NCBI RefSeq assembly: GCF_009720525.1
Contig: NZ_CP043930.1
Coordinates: forward strand, 6,956,001-7,020,000
Length of the DNA: 64,000 nt
Direction: 5' to 3'
Origin: Gimesia benthica
GTDB lineage: Bacteria > Planctomycetota > Planctomycetia > Planctomycetales > Planctomycetaceae
The stretch's first letter is position 1. The number at the start of each line of letters is the position of its first letter. Made by a program: the position numbers and the translations under genes. Under the pieces are notes generated by a model. It saw nothing but the letters and a program-made list of their open reading frames with translations, was not told the DNA's origin and searched no databases. This document shows positions 9,983-19,700 of the stretch, piece by piece.

Positions 9983-10310
9983 CGAGTCGCTTTCTTCTGG
10001 CTGGTGTAGAATTCCGGCGGGTAAGCAGAATCGCAGGACTCTATCTTAAAAGCGACTGTCAGAACAATCCAGAATAGAACGGATTTACGCAGTGAAAATC
10101 CACTGTTCGTCTGAATGGGATGTATTCACAGTGGAACACCGGCAGAAGTGAAGAGAAGAAAGAAAAAGAGTGCCAGGAACCCCTCTGGGACAGGCTAAGC
10201 AGGCTGCAGATTCGATCTCGGAACTCGAAGCTGCAGTCGCCCCCAAGGAGCACACCATATGTCTCAAATTGATTCCCGGCACATTTGCTGTTTACACAGC
10301 TGAGATTAAC
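9983..10310. other. Intergenic region, no gene seen
   Basis: About 330 bases between two minus-strand genes. Short open frames on both strands here have no coding character or recognisable product. It presumably holds the promoter of the diheme gene and the end of the EF-hand transcript. A small dyad CAGTG/CACTG (10090-10094 and 10101-10105) and a GCTGT/ACAGC stem just past the EF-hand stop are weak. No convincing terminator or RNA gene is seen. Confidence 0.5.
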
Positions 10311-10970
10311 TTACAAGGCTGGATCCTTCTTACGTTGCGCTCCTGGATTTAAGCGAGTCTGAACTTTGGCCAGAATGGCAGTCTGCTCCTCAGAGTCGAG
10401 GGCTCCATCCTGATTTGAGTCCAGAGCACGGAACATCCGCTGCAGTGAAGGAGGGACTTCGTTGCGACTGATGATCTGGTCCCGGTTGCGATCGAGTTGT
10501 CGAAAGATCGTATCATTCAGACCGAGTCCCGTTGCATTGGGGCGGCCGCTGAGAATTTTGGCCCGGTCAATCACAGCCAGTTGTTCCTGTCGGTTTAAAA
10601 CTCCGTCACCGTTTGCATCAGCACCATTTAAACGGCTCTGTAATGGCGCGGGTACTTCATTGGCTGAAATCATGCCATCCCTGTTCCGATCCATCGACAT
10701 CAACATCTGGGTGACCACCTCGACCGCATCCGTCGCAGACTGGTCTGTCGTAAGGTTGCCTCCTCTCATCATCATCTGCATCTGACTTCCACCGCCGGAA
10801 GCTCCGCCGCCACCTCTCTGGCACTGGCCGCCTCCCTGACCCATCTGCATCCCGCCACCACCGCCTCGCGGACCGCCGCCACCACGACCACCTCCGCCCC
10901 GCTGGGCAAAGGCGTCGCTGGCAAACAGCAGCAACGCAAACAAAGTGAGAAATGTACTGAGGTTTCGCAT
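10311..10970 (-). CDS. Secreted glycine-rich EF-hand protein
   Basis: A 219-residue exported calcium-binding-type protein. A Sec signal peptide ending FASDAFA precedes a low-complexity glycine-rich stretch with repeated RGGGG units. Four EF-hand loops follow: DRNRDGMISANE, DANGDGVLNRQE, DRNRDQIISRNE and DSNQDGALDSEE. Each has Asp at positions 1, 3 and 5 of the loop or a conservative replacement, and Glu at position 12. EF-hand proteins of this style are abundant in planctomycetes and are thought to bind calcium at the cell surface. The start at 10970 is preferred over the longer frame (10997) because AAGGGGGAAC precedes it at proper distance and it begins the signal peptide directly. Confidence 0.85.
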   Translation of the reverse strand: MRNLSTFLTLFALLLFASDAFAQRGGGGRGGGGPRGGGGGMQMGQGGGQCQRGGGGASGGGSQMQMMMRGGNLTTDQSATDAVEVVTQMLMSMDRNRDGMISANEVPAPLQSRLNGADANGDGVLNRQEQLAVIDRAKILSGRPNATGLGLNDTIFRQLDRNRDQIISRNEVPPSLQRMFRALDSNQDGALDSEEQTAILAKVQTRLNPGAQRKKDPAL

Positions 10971-11371
10971 AAGCAGGTTCCCCCTTATCGGACTCAAAGT
11001 GTCGAAATAAAAAACAGCTGGCCCGATACTGTTGAAACGCGTTTTAATCAGTGCCCTTCACAGGTGCTCCATGGAGGCTGCCTGACAGAATCAGTTGGAG
11101 GATGGAATCGATCAGAAAGAATTCTGAACTCTAAATATGAAATATATATAAGGTTATGAAATGTATGTTTTCCGGGCCTGAGCGAAAGGTCCCTTCATTA
11201 ACCATCAACGGGGAACCCCTCCTCGTAACTACCGGCATTATGAAAAAAAACTGGGATTGCAAGCATTTCGTCTGCAGGAGATAAATAGAGCTAGATGTGT
11301 AGTTTGGCGTATAATGGAATCAGACGCCTGAGATGTGTTTCAAGACGCTGGTCGCATAAAGGATCAAGCAG
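10971..11371. other. Divergent intergenic region with AT-rich promoter-like stretch
   Basis: About 400 bases between divergent genes. It contains an AT-rich block around 11130-11165 (runs of alternating A and T) and a perfect TATAAT at 11310-11315 oriented toward the downstream plus-strand gene, about 57 bases before its ATG. No good -35 box was found at the expected distance, so the promoter assignment is weak. No open frame with coding character is seen. Confidence 0.4.
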
Positions 11372-11974
11372 ATGATGCTTTTACAGAATCAGGACTGGCG
11401 ACGGAATTACGATCAGACGGTGATCCGACTGATCCGCGAAGTCTTTCCACCGAAACAATATCTGACCCATGTCGATGGCACCGACCTGCTTCGTACGTCC
11501 GGTGCTGAAGGCGATGCTATCCTCCGGGACTATGCTCACAAAACCTGGGATCAGGTGGATCACGCATTAATCTCGCGCTATCACGAAGCGCCTCTATCAA
11601 TGTCTTATGCAGGGTTCCTGAAATTCCTGCCCGCGTATCTGGTCGATCTGTTTCATCCAGAATCAGAAATGCAGCACATTGTCTGGAACTGCCTGCTGGA
11701 GTACCGACTGGAGCCCCATCTGGGGTCTGAGCAGTTTGACCTCAACGACGATCAATTGATCTGCTGTCTGCTCGCATTTGTCCGATCCAGTGATTTCCCG
11801 CTGGACACGATGATGCCCCGGCGGACTGCCGAAGAATACTTTCACAATCCCAGTCCGGAATCCGCCTTCAACATGCTGACACACACGCTGCCCCACGAAC
11901 GCGTGCTGGCCCTGCAGTCCCGCATTGAAGAAATCAACGACAGCTTCGTCATCGAACGCTGGGATCAGGGGTGA
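11372..11974 (+). CDS. Unknown 200-residue protein (DUF6714-like?)
   Basis: A soluble, probably cytoplasmic protein with no signal peptide or membrane segment. The block LSMSYAGFLKFLPAYLVDL followed by an acidic region and LICCLLAFVRS resembles small planctomycete proteins annotated as DUF6714 (a possible immunity-protein-like family), but this match is from memory of the pattern and is weak. The C-terminus is helical and charged (HERVLALQSRIEEINDSFVIERW). Two consecutive ATG codons open the gene; AAGGA lies about nine bases upstream. It stands alone between the EF-hand gene and a propeller gene. Function unknown. Confidence 0.7.
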   Translation: MMLLQNQDWRRNYDQTVIRLIREVFPPKQYLTHVDGTDLLRTSGAEGDAILRDYAHKTWDQVDHALISRYHEAPLSMSYAGFLKFLPAYLVDLFHPESEMQHIVWNCLLEYRLEPHLGSEQFDLNDDQLICCLLAFVRSSDFPLDTMMPRRTAEEYFHNPSPESAFNMLTHTLPHERVLALQSRIEEINDSFVIERWDQG

Positions 11975-12095
11975 TTCTTGACGAAAACTGAATTCAGTTT
12001 CAGAGACCTGTCTTCATTGATATGATGAGAAGGATGTCTTTCAGCCTGTCGGTTAAAGAGCTCACTTCTATACGTTAATCAGGAATAACAGGAAC

Positions 12096-13046
12096 ATGAA
12101 ACGCGCCGCACAGTTCTTCGTCCTTCTCTGCACACTTATGATCGCCACAGTCGCTTCCGCGGAACGACTGGTTCTGGTGAGCGCTTCCTATCAGAAAGAT
12201 CTTCTCGCGATCTGCGATGCAAAAGGTAAAGTCCTCTGGTCGTACAAAACCGAGGGGCCTGCCAAGGGGCACGCCGGCCATCACGATGTGCAGCTGCTCC
12301 CCAACGGCAACATCCTGTTTCATGACAGCTGGACCGGGCTCAAAGAGATCAATCTCGATAAAGAAATCGTCTGGACCTACGATTCAGCCAGCAGCAACGG
12401 CAACGCCGGGAAGCGGGTGGATGTGCATGCTTTCAAACGCCTGCCCAACGGCAATACGGTGATCGTCGAAAGTGGTGTCGGACGGATTATCGAAGTCGAT
12501 CGCGACGGCAAGCTCGTGCATCAGTTCCCCTTGAAGAAAGGGGGCACACAATCCACGCGGCTGATGCGAGTCACTCCCGCGGGAACCTACCTGGTCTGTT
12601 CGGAACAGCCGGGCGTCGTGTTGGAATATAATCGTGACGGAAACATTGTCTGGGAATATCCGATCGGCACCCGCGTCTACGGCGCCCTGCGTCTTAAGAA
12701 CGGGAACACACTGATCGCCTCGGGCAGCGGTCACAGCGTCCGCGAAGTTACCCCCGACAAACGGACCATCTGGGAAGTCAAAGAACGTGTGCCGGGCACG
12801 GATGTGGCCCTCCAGTGGACCACCTGTCTGCAGGAACTCGACAACGGCAATCTGGTCATCGGCAACTGCCACGCCGGCCCCGAGAATCCACAGATCCTGG
12901 AACTCGACGAGAACCGCAAGATCGTCTGGCAATTCGACGATTTCAACCTCGTCGGCAACGGCCTGGCCTGCTGGGAAATTCTGAATGACGAACAGTCGAA
13001 ACTGGTGCGGCAGAAACTGCGGTCTCTTAACGCGAAGTCACCATGA
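12096..13046 (+). CDS. Secreted PQQ-like beta-propeller protein
   Basis: A 316-residue exported protein with a clear Sec signal (LLCTLMIATVASA, cleavage near residue 22). The mature protein is built from repeats of about 45 residues containing the pattern LPNGNxL/V followed by xDxxGKxVW (for example LLPNGNILFHDS, RLPNGNTVIVES, RLKNGNTLIASG, LDNGNLVIGN). This is typical of PQQ-like or arylsulfotransferase-like propellers. No PQQ ligands or sulfotransferase catalytic His can be assigned, so a binding or scaffold role is as likely as an enzymatic one. ACAGGAAC precedes the ATG. It converges with the first M56 gene, with a hairpin between. Confidence 0.75.
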   Translation: MKRAAQFFVLLCTLMIATVASAERLVLVSASYQKDLLAICDAKGKVLWSYKTEGPAKGHAGHHDVQLLPNGNILFHDSWTGLKEINLDKEIVWTYDSASSNGNAGKRVDVHAFKRLPNGNTVIVESGVGRIIEVDRDGKLVHQFPLKKGGTQSTRLMRVTPAGTYLVCSEQPGVVLEYNRDGNIVWEYPIGTRVYGALRLKNGNTLIASGSGHSVREVTPDKRTIWEVKERVPGTDVALQWTTCLQELDNGNLVIGNCHAGPENPQILELDENRKIVWQFDDFNLVGNGLACWEILNDEQSKLVRQKLRSLNAKSP

Positions 13047-13145
13047 GTGGAGAAACATATAGTACGATTCTTTGTGCCGTTGCTGCGGGAGATGCTGGAC
13101 CAGCAACTGGCTCGGACAGCGGATAAACCGGTTACAAAACCGGTT

Positions 13146-13173
13146 GAGTGAAGCAGGCTGGTTTGCTTCACTC
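13146..13173. terminator. Bidirectional terminator-like hairpin
   Basis: A perfect 10-bp stem (GAGTGAAGCA / TGCTTCACTC) with an 8-base loop, followed by TTTCTC on the plus strand. It lies between convergent genes and overlaps the last codons of the M56 gene at 13168. Just upstream (about 13127-13146) two copies of the self-complementary AACCGGTT, separated by four bases, can form a second stem. The plus-strand propeller transcript is the likely target. Confidence 0.65.
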
Positions 13174-16143
13174 TTTCTCAATTGCGAGCGCTTTATCCAG
13201 TTGCTCGCTTACTATGTATTCCATGATCCGCATTCCATTATTCATTGTTTCTTCTTCAGAAATATTTTCGTCATCATGAATAGGGATGGAGAGTTTATTT
13301 GCAACATAGTAAAAATAGAGTTCTCCCTGTTCGTTCTCCAGAGACTGCTGGGTGGAGGCGATATGGCCATCCCGACCAATCACCAGGAAATTCAAATCTA
13401 GATTGGCGCCGTCATAGAGGATGTTCGTCTTACCTCCGTTTTGACTGGCCAGATCAATGGCGGCAGGCGTCTCAAATTGACGGAACTGATGGAATGCACG
13501 GATCTTATCAGCCTCCGTACCCGGTGGATGGACTTCCAGGAACACAACCCCTTTCTTTGAATACTTTGAATGGAATGCTTTCATAAATTTACGCATTTGT
13601 GCCAGCGGCTTTTCCATGTCTGCAGGAATCTGGGAGTAATCTGTTTCCTGAATTCCGTCGATGAACAATAGGAAGACGACTTTGCCACGCAGCGCTTCCA
13701 GAGACTGTGAATTGCCATCCAGCCAGGATTTCACCTGCAGAGGAGGTGCTGGTGTGCCAGGGGGCAACGCCGGCGGTGGTGATGCAGGCAGGGGTAGCTG
13801 TTTCGGTCGTCCCGCCACATATTTATTTCCATCCAGATCGTTTGTGTAAACAGCGCCTTGTGGAAATTCCCAGGCAAGCTCATCCTGCTCCATCGGTTTA
13901 TTTGCCGTGAAACTGGTGACAGTCCAGATTTCTCTGCGTCCAGGAACTAAGGGCAGAGGTGCCAGCGATTGGGGGTCCAGTTTTTCCTCCCTGATTTTCT
14001 CATTCTGCTTCTGAATGCCGGGGCTGTCGACGGTGTAATTCTGGAAATGGATCTTGACCGGGTAGTAGCTGTCTGCGAACTGGTCGATCTGCTCGACTTC
14101 CAGGTGGCGATAGACCTCTCGCACCGCCTGCCCTTGGGCATTCACGTCGGTCATTTCCATACGCAGAGGCAAAAAGCCTCGCTCAGGATCCACCCAGATA
14201 CGATAACGGTTGCGTAGCCCGGTCTGCTCATGGATAGGCGTAAAGCAGCCATCCAGGACAATGGTGCGACATCCCTCATGTTTTTTCCAGCCAATGATTT
14301 TGTACTGGTCTGCTGATCGAGTCATGAAATAATCCAGGTTTTGCCAGTCCTGTTTTTCATCCCACTGGAACTGGGAAACAGCCAGTGGGGCTCTGGTTTT
14401 GTGTGAGATGACACGATTGAAGTTATCTGTAATGCGTCCCTGTCCCTGGGGAAAGCTGGAAGAAGTACCGAACCACACGCGATAGGGTGGCGTTGCCCCT
14501 TTGATGGCGGATAAGACATCGATAGATTTAAAATAATGTGGGAGCGCAACCTGAGTTAATTTTCGAGGCGTTAGATCCAGTTCGGAGTCCTTTAAATTAT
14601 TCGGCCAGCGGCGTTGAAACGATTTGCCATCCGACCAGAAAAAACTCCGTTCCGAAACCCAACCCGCCAGCCGGGACTTGACCTGATTCGCTGTTAAATT
14701 ACTTTTAAGGAACTCGGCGTCTCTTAAAGTGGAACCGACAACGATTGCAAACTGCTCAGCATTGTAGACAACTTTTCCGTCTTCCGTTTTGAGGTCGGTA
14801 TGTTTCAGTGTTGAAATCAATTCCGCTTCTTTCACCCTCTGGCGATCATTGTTGATACAGTTCATGTTCTCTTTAATCAGCACCTGGTACGTCATTTCCA
14901 TCGGCAGCAACCGTTGAATATTGTCCCGGTAACCGTCCAGGATTTCTTCCACGCTCGGCAACTGGTCCGGTTTCTCTGCTACTTTGGTCTCCGCCTGCGA
15001 AGTACCCGGCAGGGGAGCCAGCGATAATAACAGCAGAGCGATTGTAGCCAGCAGGAATTTTCCCCGCCGCGAAATCGTATGCTGCAATGTGTCACACATA
15101 ATCGACGTCAGACGCTGCTCCAGAATCCGCGCTGATCCTATGCCGGTGGCGACGGGAATGCGTTGCGCCTGGGAAACGAAGCCGGTCGCTTTGACGAGCA
15201 CCTCTGCATACGCCCGCCGTTTGTCGGGTTCTGTCTGGGTAACCCAGGCATCACAACACGCCTCTTCGGTCAGACGGATTTCTCGACGCACCCACCACAC
15301 GACCGGATACCACCAGTATAGCGCCGTGGTGGCAAGTTCGATCAGACGCACCCAGTGATCGCCGCGACGGTAATGCGCCAGCTCATGTAGCAGCAGTGTG
15401 TCTCGTTCTGCTTCATCCAGCTCTGCAAGCAGCCGTTCCGGCAGGATAATCCGTGCTTTGCAACAGAACGCCCAGAGCAGGGGAGAGATCGCGCCCGGAA
15501 GCAATACAACCTGTGGGGCCGACTCCAGGCCGATACGCGTGCCCAGTGCCCCGGCCCGTTGCTGCAGTGCTGCTGAAGCAGGCCGTGCGAGCTTCAGCAG
15601 TCGTTGGAAACGAAAGATACGAAGCGCTGCAATGAAGCAGCAGATCACTGTCCCGAGAGTCCAGATCAGAAATAAGAATGATGTCCAGGTCCATCCGCGG
15701 GCTGTGAAAGTGGCAGCCAGTCTCAGATACCAGGCTGGCTTGCTGACTGGGATCTCTATTGAAGTCTCAGCAGTTGAGGTCTCGGACCTCGTTTCAGTAA
15801 TCGTAGCAGGAGACGATCCTTTGCTGGTCTCTTGCATTCGCTTTCGCAGAGAATTAAAAGCATTCAGTTCTGTGTTGGCGTTGGACTCGTTTTCAGCAAG
15901 CAGACCAGTGCCATCTGTCGCCGGTGCTGTTTCGACCGGTGAGACGCTCGCACCGGTGCCTGGTGAAAGCAAGGTGATCCGGGGCTGCCAGACGGGCGGG
16001 GTGATCAGTTTGATCAGCACAAGTAGCAGCAGCATGTGCAGCAGTGCCGGGTTTTTGATCCATCGGCGGAACAAGAGCACGAGCATAAACAGACCGCCGG
16101 CGATCGCCGCGTTACTGATCAGCAGTTTCCAGAGCAGATCCAT
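13168..16143 (-). CDS. M56 (BlaR1-like) metallopeptidase with C-terminal redoxin-fold domain
   Basis: A 991-residue membrane protease of the BlaR1/MecR1 group. N-terminal helices (about residues 5-55 and 150-175) surround a cytoplasmic zinc protease domain with HELAH at 253-257 and the downstream TEEACCDAWV block supplying the third ligand. Another helix near 360 leads to an extracytoplasmic region: an LolA-like or unknown domain (about 390-770) and a thioredoxin-like domain (about 795-960). The redoxin start PGTPAPPLQVKSWLDG and GKVVFLLF are recognisable, but the CxxC that should follow is absent. ATG 16143 is chosen because AAGGAG at 16150-16155 lies six bases before it. It follows its BlaI partner by ten bases, so the two are translationally coupled. 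The protease would cleave the repressor on signal. Confidence 0.88.
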   Translation of the reverse strand: MDLLWKLLISNAAIAGGLFMLVLLFRRWIKNPALLHMLLLLVLIKLITPPVWQPRITLLSPGTGASVSPVETAPATDGTGLLAENESNANTELNAFNSLRKRMQETSKGSSPATITETRSETSTAETSIEIPVSKPAWYLRLAATFTARGWTWTSFLFLIWTLGTVICCFIAALRIFRFQRLLKLARPASAALQQRAGALGTRIGLESAPQVVLLPGAISPLLWAFCCKARIILPERLLAELDEAERDTLLLHELAHYRRGDHWVRLIELATTALYWWYPVVWWVRREIRLTEEACCDAWVTQTEPDKRRAYAEVLVKATGFVSQAQRIPVATGIGSARILEQRLTSIMCDTLQHTISRRGKFLLATIALLLLSLAPLPGTSQAETKVAEKPDQLPSVEEILDGYRDNIQRLLPMEMTYQVLIKENMNCINNDRQRVKEAELISTLKHTDLKTEDGKVVYNAEQFAIVVGSTLRDAEFLKSNLTANQVKSRLAGWVSERSFFWSDGKSFQRRWPNNLKDSELDLTPRKLTQVALPHYFKSIDVLSAIKGATPPYRVWFGTSSSFPQGQGRITDNFNRVISHKTRAPLAVSQFQWDEKQDWQNLDYFMTRSADQYKIIGWKKHEGCRTIVLDGCFTPIHEQTGLRNRYRIWVDPERGFLPLRMEMTDVNAQGQAVREVYRHLEVEQIDQFADSYYPVKIHFQNYTVDSPGIQKQNEKIREEKLDPQSLAPLPLVPGRREIWTVTSFTANKPMEQDELAWEFPQGAVYTNDLDGNKYVAGRPKQLPLPASPPPALPPGTPAPPLQVKSWLDGNSQSLEALRGKVVFLLFIDGIQETDYSQIPADMEKPLAQMRKFMKAFHSKYSKKGVVFLEVHPPGTEADKIRAFHQFRQFETPAAIDLASQNGGKTNILYDGANLDLNFLVIGRDGHIASTQQSLENEQGELYFYYVANKLSIPIHDDENISEEETMNNGMRIMEYIVSEQLDKALAIEKE

Positions 16144-16153
16144 GACCATCTCC

Positions 16154-16549
16154 TTATGGTTTTGAATTCTTTTTGGCAAGTTCGTCGATCAGATCCATCA
16201 GCACTTTCTGCTGCTTCCGGTTCAGATCCGTGTGTTGCGCCAGTTGTGTGAGCAGCGGCGTCAGCGAACCTTCGCACAACGTCTCCGCCACCTCCTGCAG
16301 GCGTCGCCCCACCAGATCGTCACGCGCGATACAGGCTTCATACACAAAGGCGATGCCCGCCGGTTCCCGTTTGACGAAGCCCTTTGTTTCCAGGCGTTCG
16401 AGCAGTTTTTTGACGGTGGAGTAATACGCGTCAACCCGGTCGGGTTCGAGGTGCTCTGTAATGACGCGAATCGTCGCAGGTCCCTGTTGCCAGAGGACCT
16501 GCAGTACGCTCAGTTCCGCTTCCGTCACATCACGGGGCGTCTTGACCAT
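16154..16549 (-). CDS. BlaI/MecI/CopY family transcriptional repressor (copy 1)
   Basis: A 131-residue winged-helix repressor. The N-terminal half has the family DNA-binding pattern (TEAELSVLQVLWQQGPATI, then YYSTVKKLLERLETKGFVKRE), and the C-terminal half is the dimerisation helix region. BlaI-type repressors bind dyads at their own promoter and are inactivated by cleavage by the partner M56 protease, here encoded immediately downstream. ATG 16549 is preferred; an in-frame TTG at 16555 is possible. AAGGAAG lies eight bases upstream of the ATG. Dyad symmetry just upstream (16572-16619) is a plausible operator. Confidence 0.92.
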   Translation of the reverse strand: MVKTPRDVTEAELSVLQVLWQQGPATIRVITEHLEPDRVDAYYSTVKKLLERLETKGFVKREPAGIAFVYEACIARDDLVGRRLQEVAETLCEGSLTPLLTQLAQHTDLNRKQQKVLMDLIDELAKKNSKP

Positions 16550-16571
16550 GCTCAATGCTTCCTTTTACTAG

Positions 16572-16619
16572 ACCTGGGACGTTATGTCGCAGGCAAGGGT
16601 AGGACAGACTGTCCCAGGT
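16572..16619. promoter_or_regulatory. Dyad upstream of BlaI copy 1 (candidate operator)
   Basis: Two nested symmetries: a perfect 9-bp inverted repeat ACCTGGGAC/GTCCCAGGT with a 30-base spacer, and inside its right side GGACA-gac-TGTCC (16602-16614). They lie 23-70 bases before the repressor start, where an autoregulatory BlaI operator is expected. The core ACA/TGT is the kind of half-site known for BlaI/CopY repressors. Confidence 0.5.
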
Positions 16620-16718
16620 GTCAAGACGGCATGGAAGAAAAGTTAGTCAGGTAAATTGCCCTAGCTGACAAAGACGAACTGGATGCTGATCCACAGATCG
16701 GTAGAGAAGGCGTTTGAA

Positions 16719-19700
16719 TCACTCTGTTTTGGATGCCCGTTTGATTGAGATGTCTCCCAGGTCGCGCACCTCACCCGGCTGGAGCGGCTTTTCACCAGTA
16801 AGATCACCCAGGTGGATCGCAGTGCTGTTCTGACGAAGTTCGCGGGCATAGACGCGGTATTTTTTCCCGGGAACCAGACCCTTGATCCGAAAACGTCCGT
16901 TTGTATCAGTTTGATGTTTCGCCGATCCTCCTGATGTCTGCTCGGGATTCGGGGGCAGTAAAGCAAAGTTCGGAGTCTCTGCGGGGCTTTCGTAAACGTC
17001 AGAGAACATGAAATTGGCTTTCGGTTTTCCGAATTCATCGACAAGTCGACCCGTGACTTCCGCCCCGGGTTCGAGTGTGATTTTTAAATCCCGGGGATCT
17101 TTCTCATCGATGACATAAAAGCTGACCTGCCCGCTTTTGGGGTCAAAGACCTGTACCCTACGGGGGCGGTCAGGCCGAAAGCCCCTGATTTCCAGTTGAC
17201 CGTCAGTGAAGCGATACCAGGTGGGGAAGTCTTCCAACATGCCGGTATACTTACCGAACGAAACCGGCTGGCCATTCTGCTGCACCACTTTGATTTTGAG
17301 GGTGCGACCCGCGTCAAACGGCAAGTCGACCTGGACAGATTCGGCATCTTCTGCCGGATTGACTTCAGCCAGAAAATGGTAGTTAAATGCAACCAACGCT
17401 GAAGGTGTCGTTTTCAACACGTTGATTCCCTGGGTCGTATCAATCAGGTTCACAGCGCCTCTGCCGCGCTGGTACTTCCTGAAATCGTCAGCGAGGACCG
17501 CGATGACTCCGGGTCCCGGCAGCACGGGAATCCGATAGGTGCCATCCTCCTTCAGACGGAAATAATTGGGGAGTAGCCCAAAAGACTCTTTGATCAGTTC
17601 GGCGAAGGGATTCCCCTTTAGTGGAGCATAGTCGATGCGTCCGCCGCGCACCGGTTCTCCTATGGCTTTATCAAACGCACGGCCTTCTGCCCAGACTCCC
17701 CGAACCAGTCCCACATCTCGTTGGAAGGCCGGACTCCCGGCTTTCAGCTCCGTTTTGAACTGGTAGAGCAGGTAAGGCTGATCCGGCGGAGGCAGAAAGA
17801 TGATTTCGTTATTCCCGAGCGGAAGTCCTTCCAGGCGATAGCGTCCTTGGTCGTCGGTGACCGTATGGGTCAGGCCTTCGCTTTGGTGTATCACGCGGCG
17901 GCCTGTCAGGTGGTAACTTCTTAATTTGACTCCCGACAGGGGCTGGCCTGTTTTCGCATCGCGAACGACTCCTGTTACAGGCACTGATGGTCCGGCGATG
18001 TGTGTAAAATCACATGGATGATAGACGATGTTCTCCTTGGAATATCCACTGACCGATTTGGGGACTTCAATACGATTCCCTGGGCGGGTACGGGCATAGA
18101 CTTCGCTGGCGGCAATTCCCGGACCGGAAATCAGCAGCCTGACGAGCCGCTCATCTCCCAGGCCCTGGAAAGTGAATCGGCCGTCTTGATCTGTGATGAC
18201 GGTCGGAAGATATTCCAGCGTCGCACCACCCACATCATTCCCCAGGGATCCCGTCAGCAGAGGCATTAAATGAAAATGGTCGATCCCAGCCTTCTGAGTT
18301 GCCTGTTCCCACTCGTCAAGTTTTCCTGATTCCGAATATTTCAACCGGACAACTTCAACTTTGGCGCCAGGTACCGGCTGCCCTTCAATATTCACGACGC
18401 GGCCCGTGAGGGGAGTGTCATCTGCCACCAGCTGAAAGGTGGATTTGGCATTGAGAACTCGTTGCCGGATCTGATTTCTCTGTTCAGGGGAGTACTGAAA
18501 GTTGTCAATTTTTTTCAACACTGATTTGCGCATTTCCCCAGTAGCATCGAATTGATAGACACTTTCAATTACCGGGCCATAACCGTTGGCCAGGGCGACC
18601 AGCATACTGTCATTGTGGAGTGCAGCGTAGCGTGGATCTGTGGTGGGTATCATGATATTGAAAATCCCCCGTGCATCGGTGGTGGCCAGCCTGATTCGCT
18701 GGCGTTGATCCCAGCCGGTACTGACATAACCAATCGATGCATGCGGAACCGGTTGTCCCGCCGGACTGACGACATTCCCCCGCAAGTGTAATCCCGTGTT
18801 CTCGTTCTCCTGCTTTTGTTTTGCGGGTTGTGATTTCATCGCTGCCGCCAGAACATCGTCCGTCTGTGGCCGAGCATCTTCTTTTTCTACAGATCCTTCT
18901 GCCCGGGCGTTTACGAGCAGGGCGGCACTCGTGGTTGCTGAGACCCCCAGCAGCAGAATCAGGGCCACCCATTTCATCGGCAGGCGGAGCGTCAGTACGC
19001 GGGTCGAATCCAGAATTCGCAGCACGCGACGGCTCAACGCGGAGCGCTGTGAAACTATAGCCAGCCCCGTTTGGGGCGTCATTGGAGAGGCCGGCAGCCG
19101 TTCTGCAAAATCGACGAGCGTATTCGCGTAATGCTTCCGCCCGGAGCCGTAATGGATTACATAGTCGTCACAGATATCATCCGCCAGCTGTTCCAGTCGT
19201 CGCGAAAGCCACCAGACCAGCGGTTGAAAAAACAGAACCGCAGTTGCCAGACGGGCCAGCAGAAAATACAGGCAGTCCCGTCGTGCCAGGTGCGCCAGTT
19301 CGTGCAGAAAAATGTCCCGCAGCACAGCGTCCGACAGGTCCTTCTGTACCGGCAGCAGAATCAGTGGTTTCCTGATACCTGTCAGACAGGGAGCATGAAC
19401 TGCGGGAGAGAGGCGAACCTTGGGGGGACGTTGTCCCAGACGTTCCGCTGTCTCCCGACAGAGGTTTTGCAGTGGCGCTTCGGCGGGAAGGCTGTTTCTG
19501 ACAACACGCGTCATTCCCCAATACGCCCGTAGCAGTTTCGTCAATAGTACGAAAGTGCCGGATAACCAGATCAGCGTAATGCTCCAGGCGATCAGAGCTT
19601 TGAGACTGAATTCCGTTGGCTGGTTCTCGATCACTATTGTCGACACCGTCGCGTTATCTGCAGCGATGGAGGAGATATCTCCTGCTGCAGGAACTTTCCC

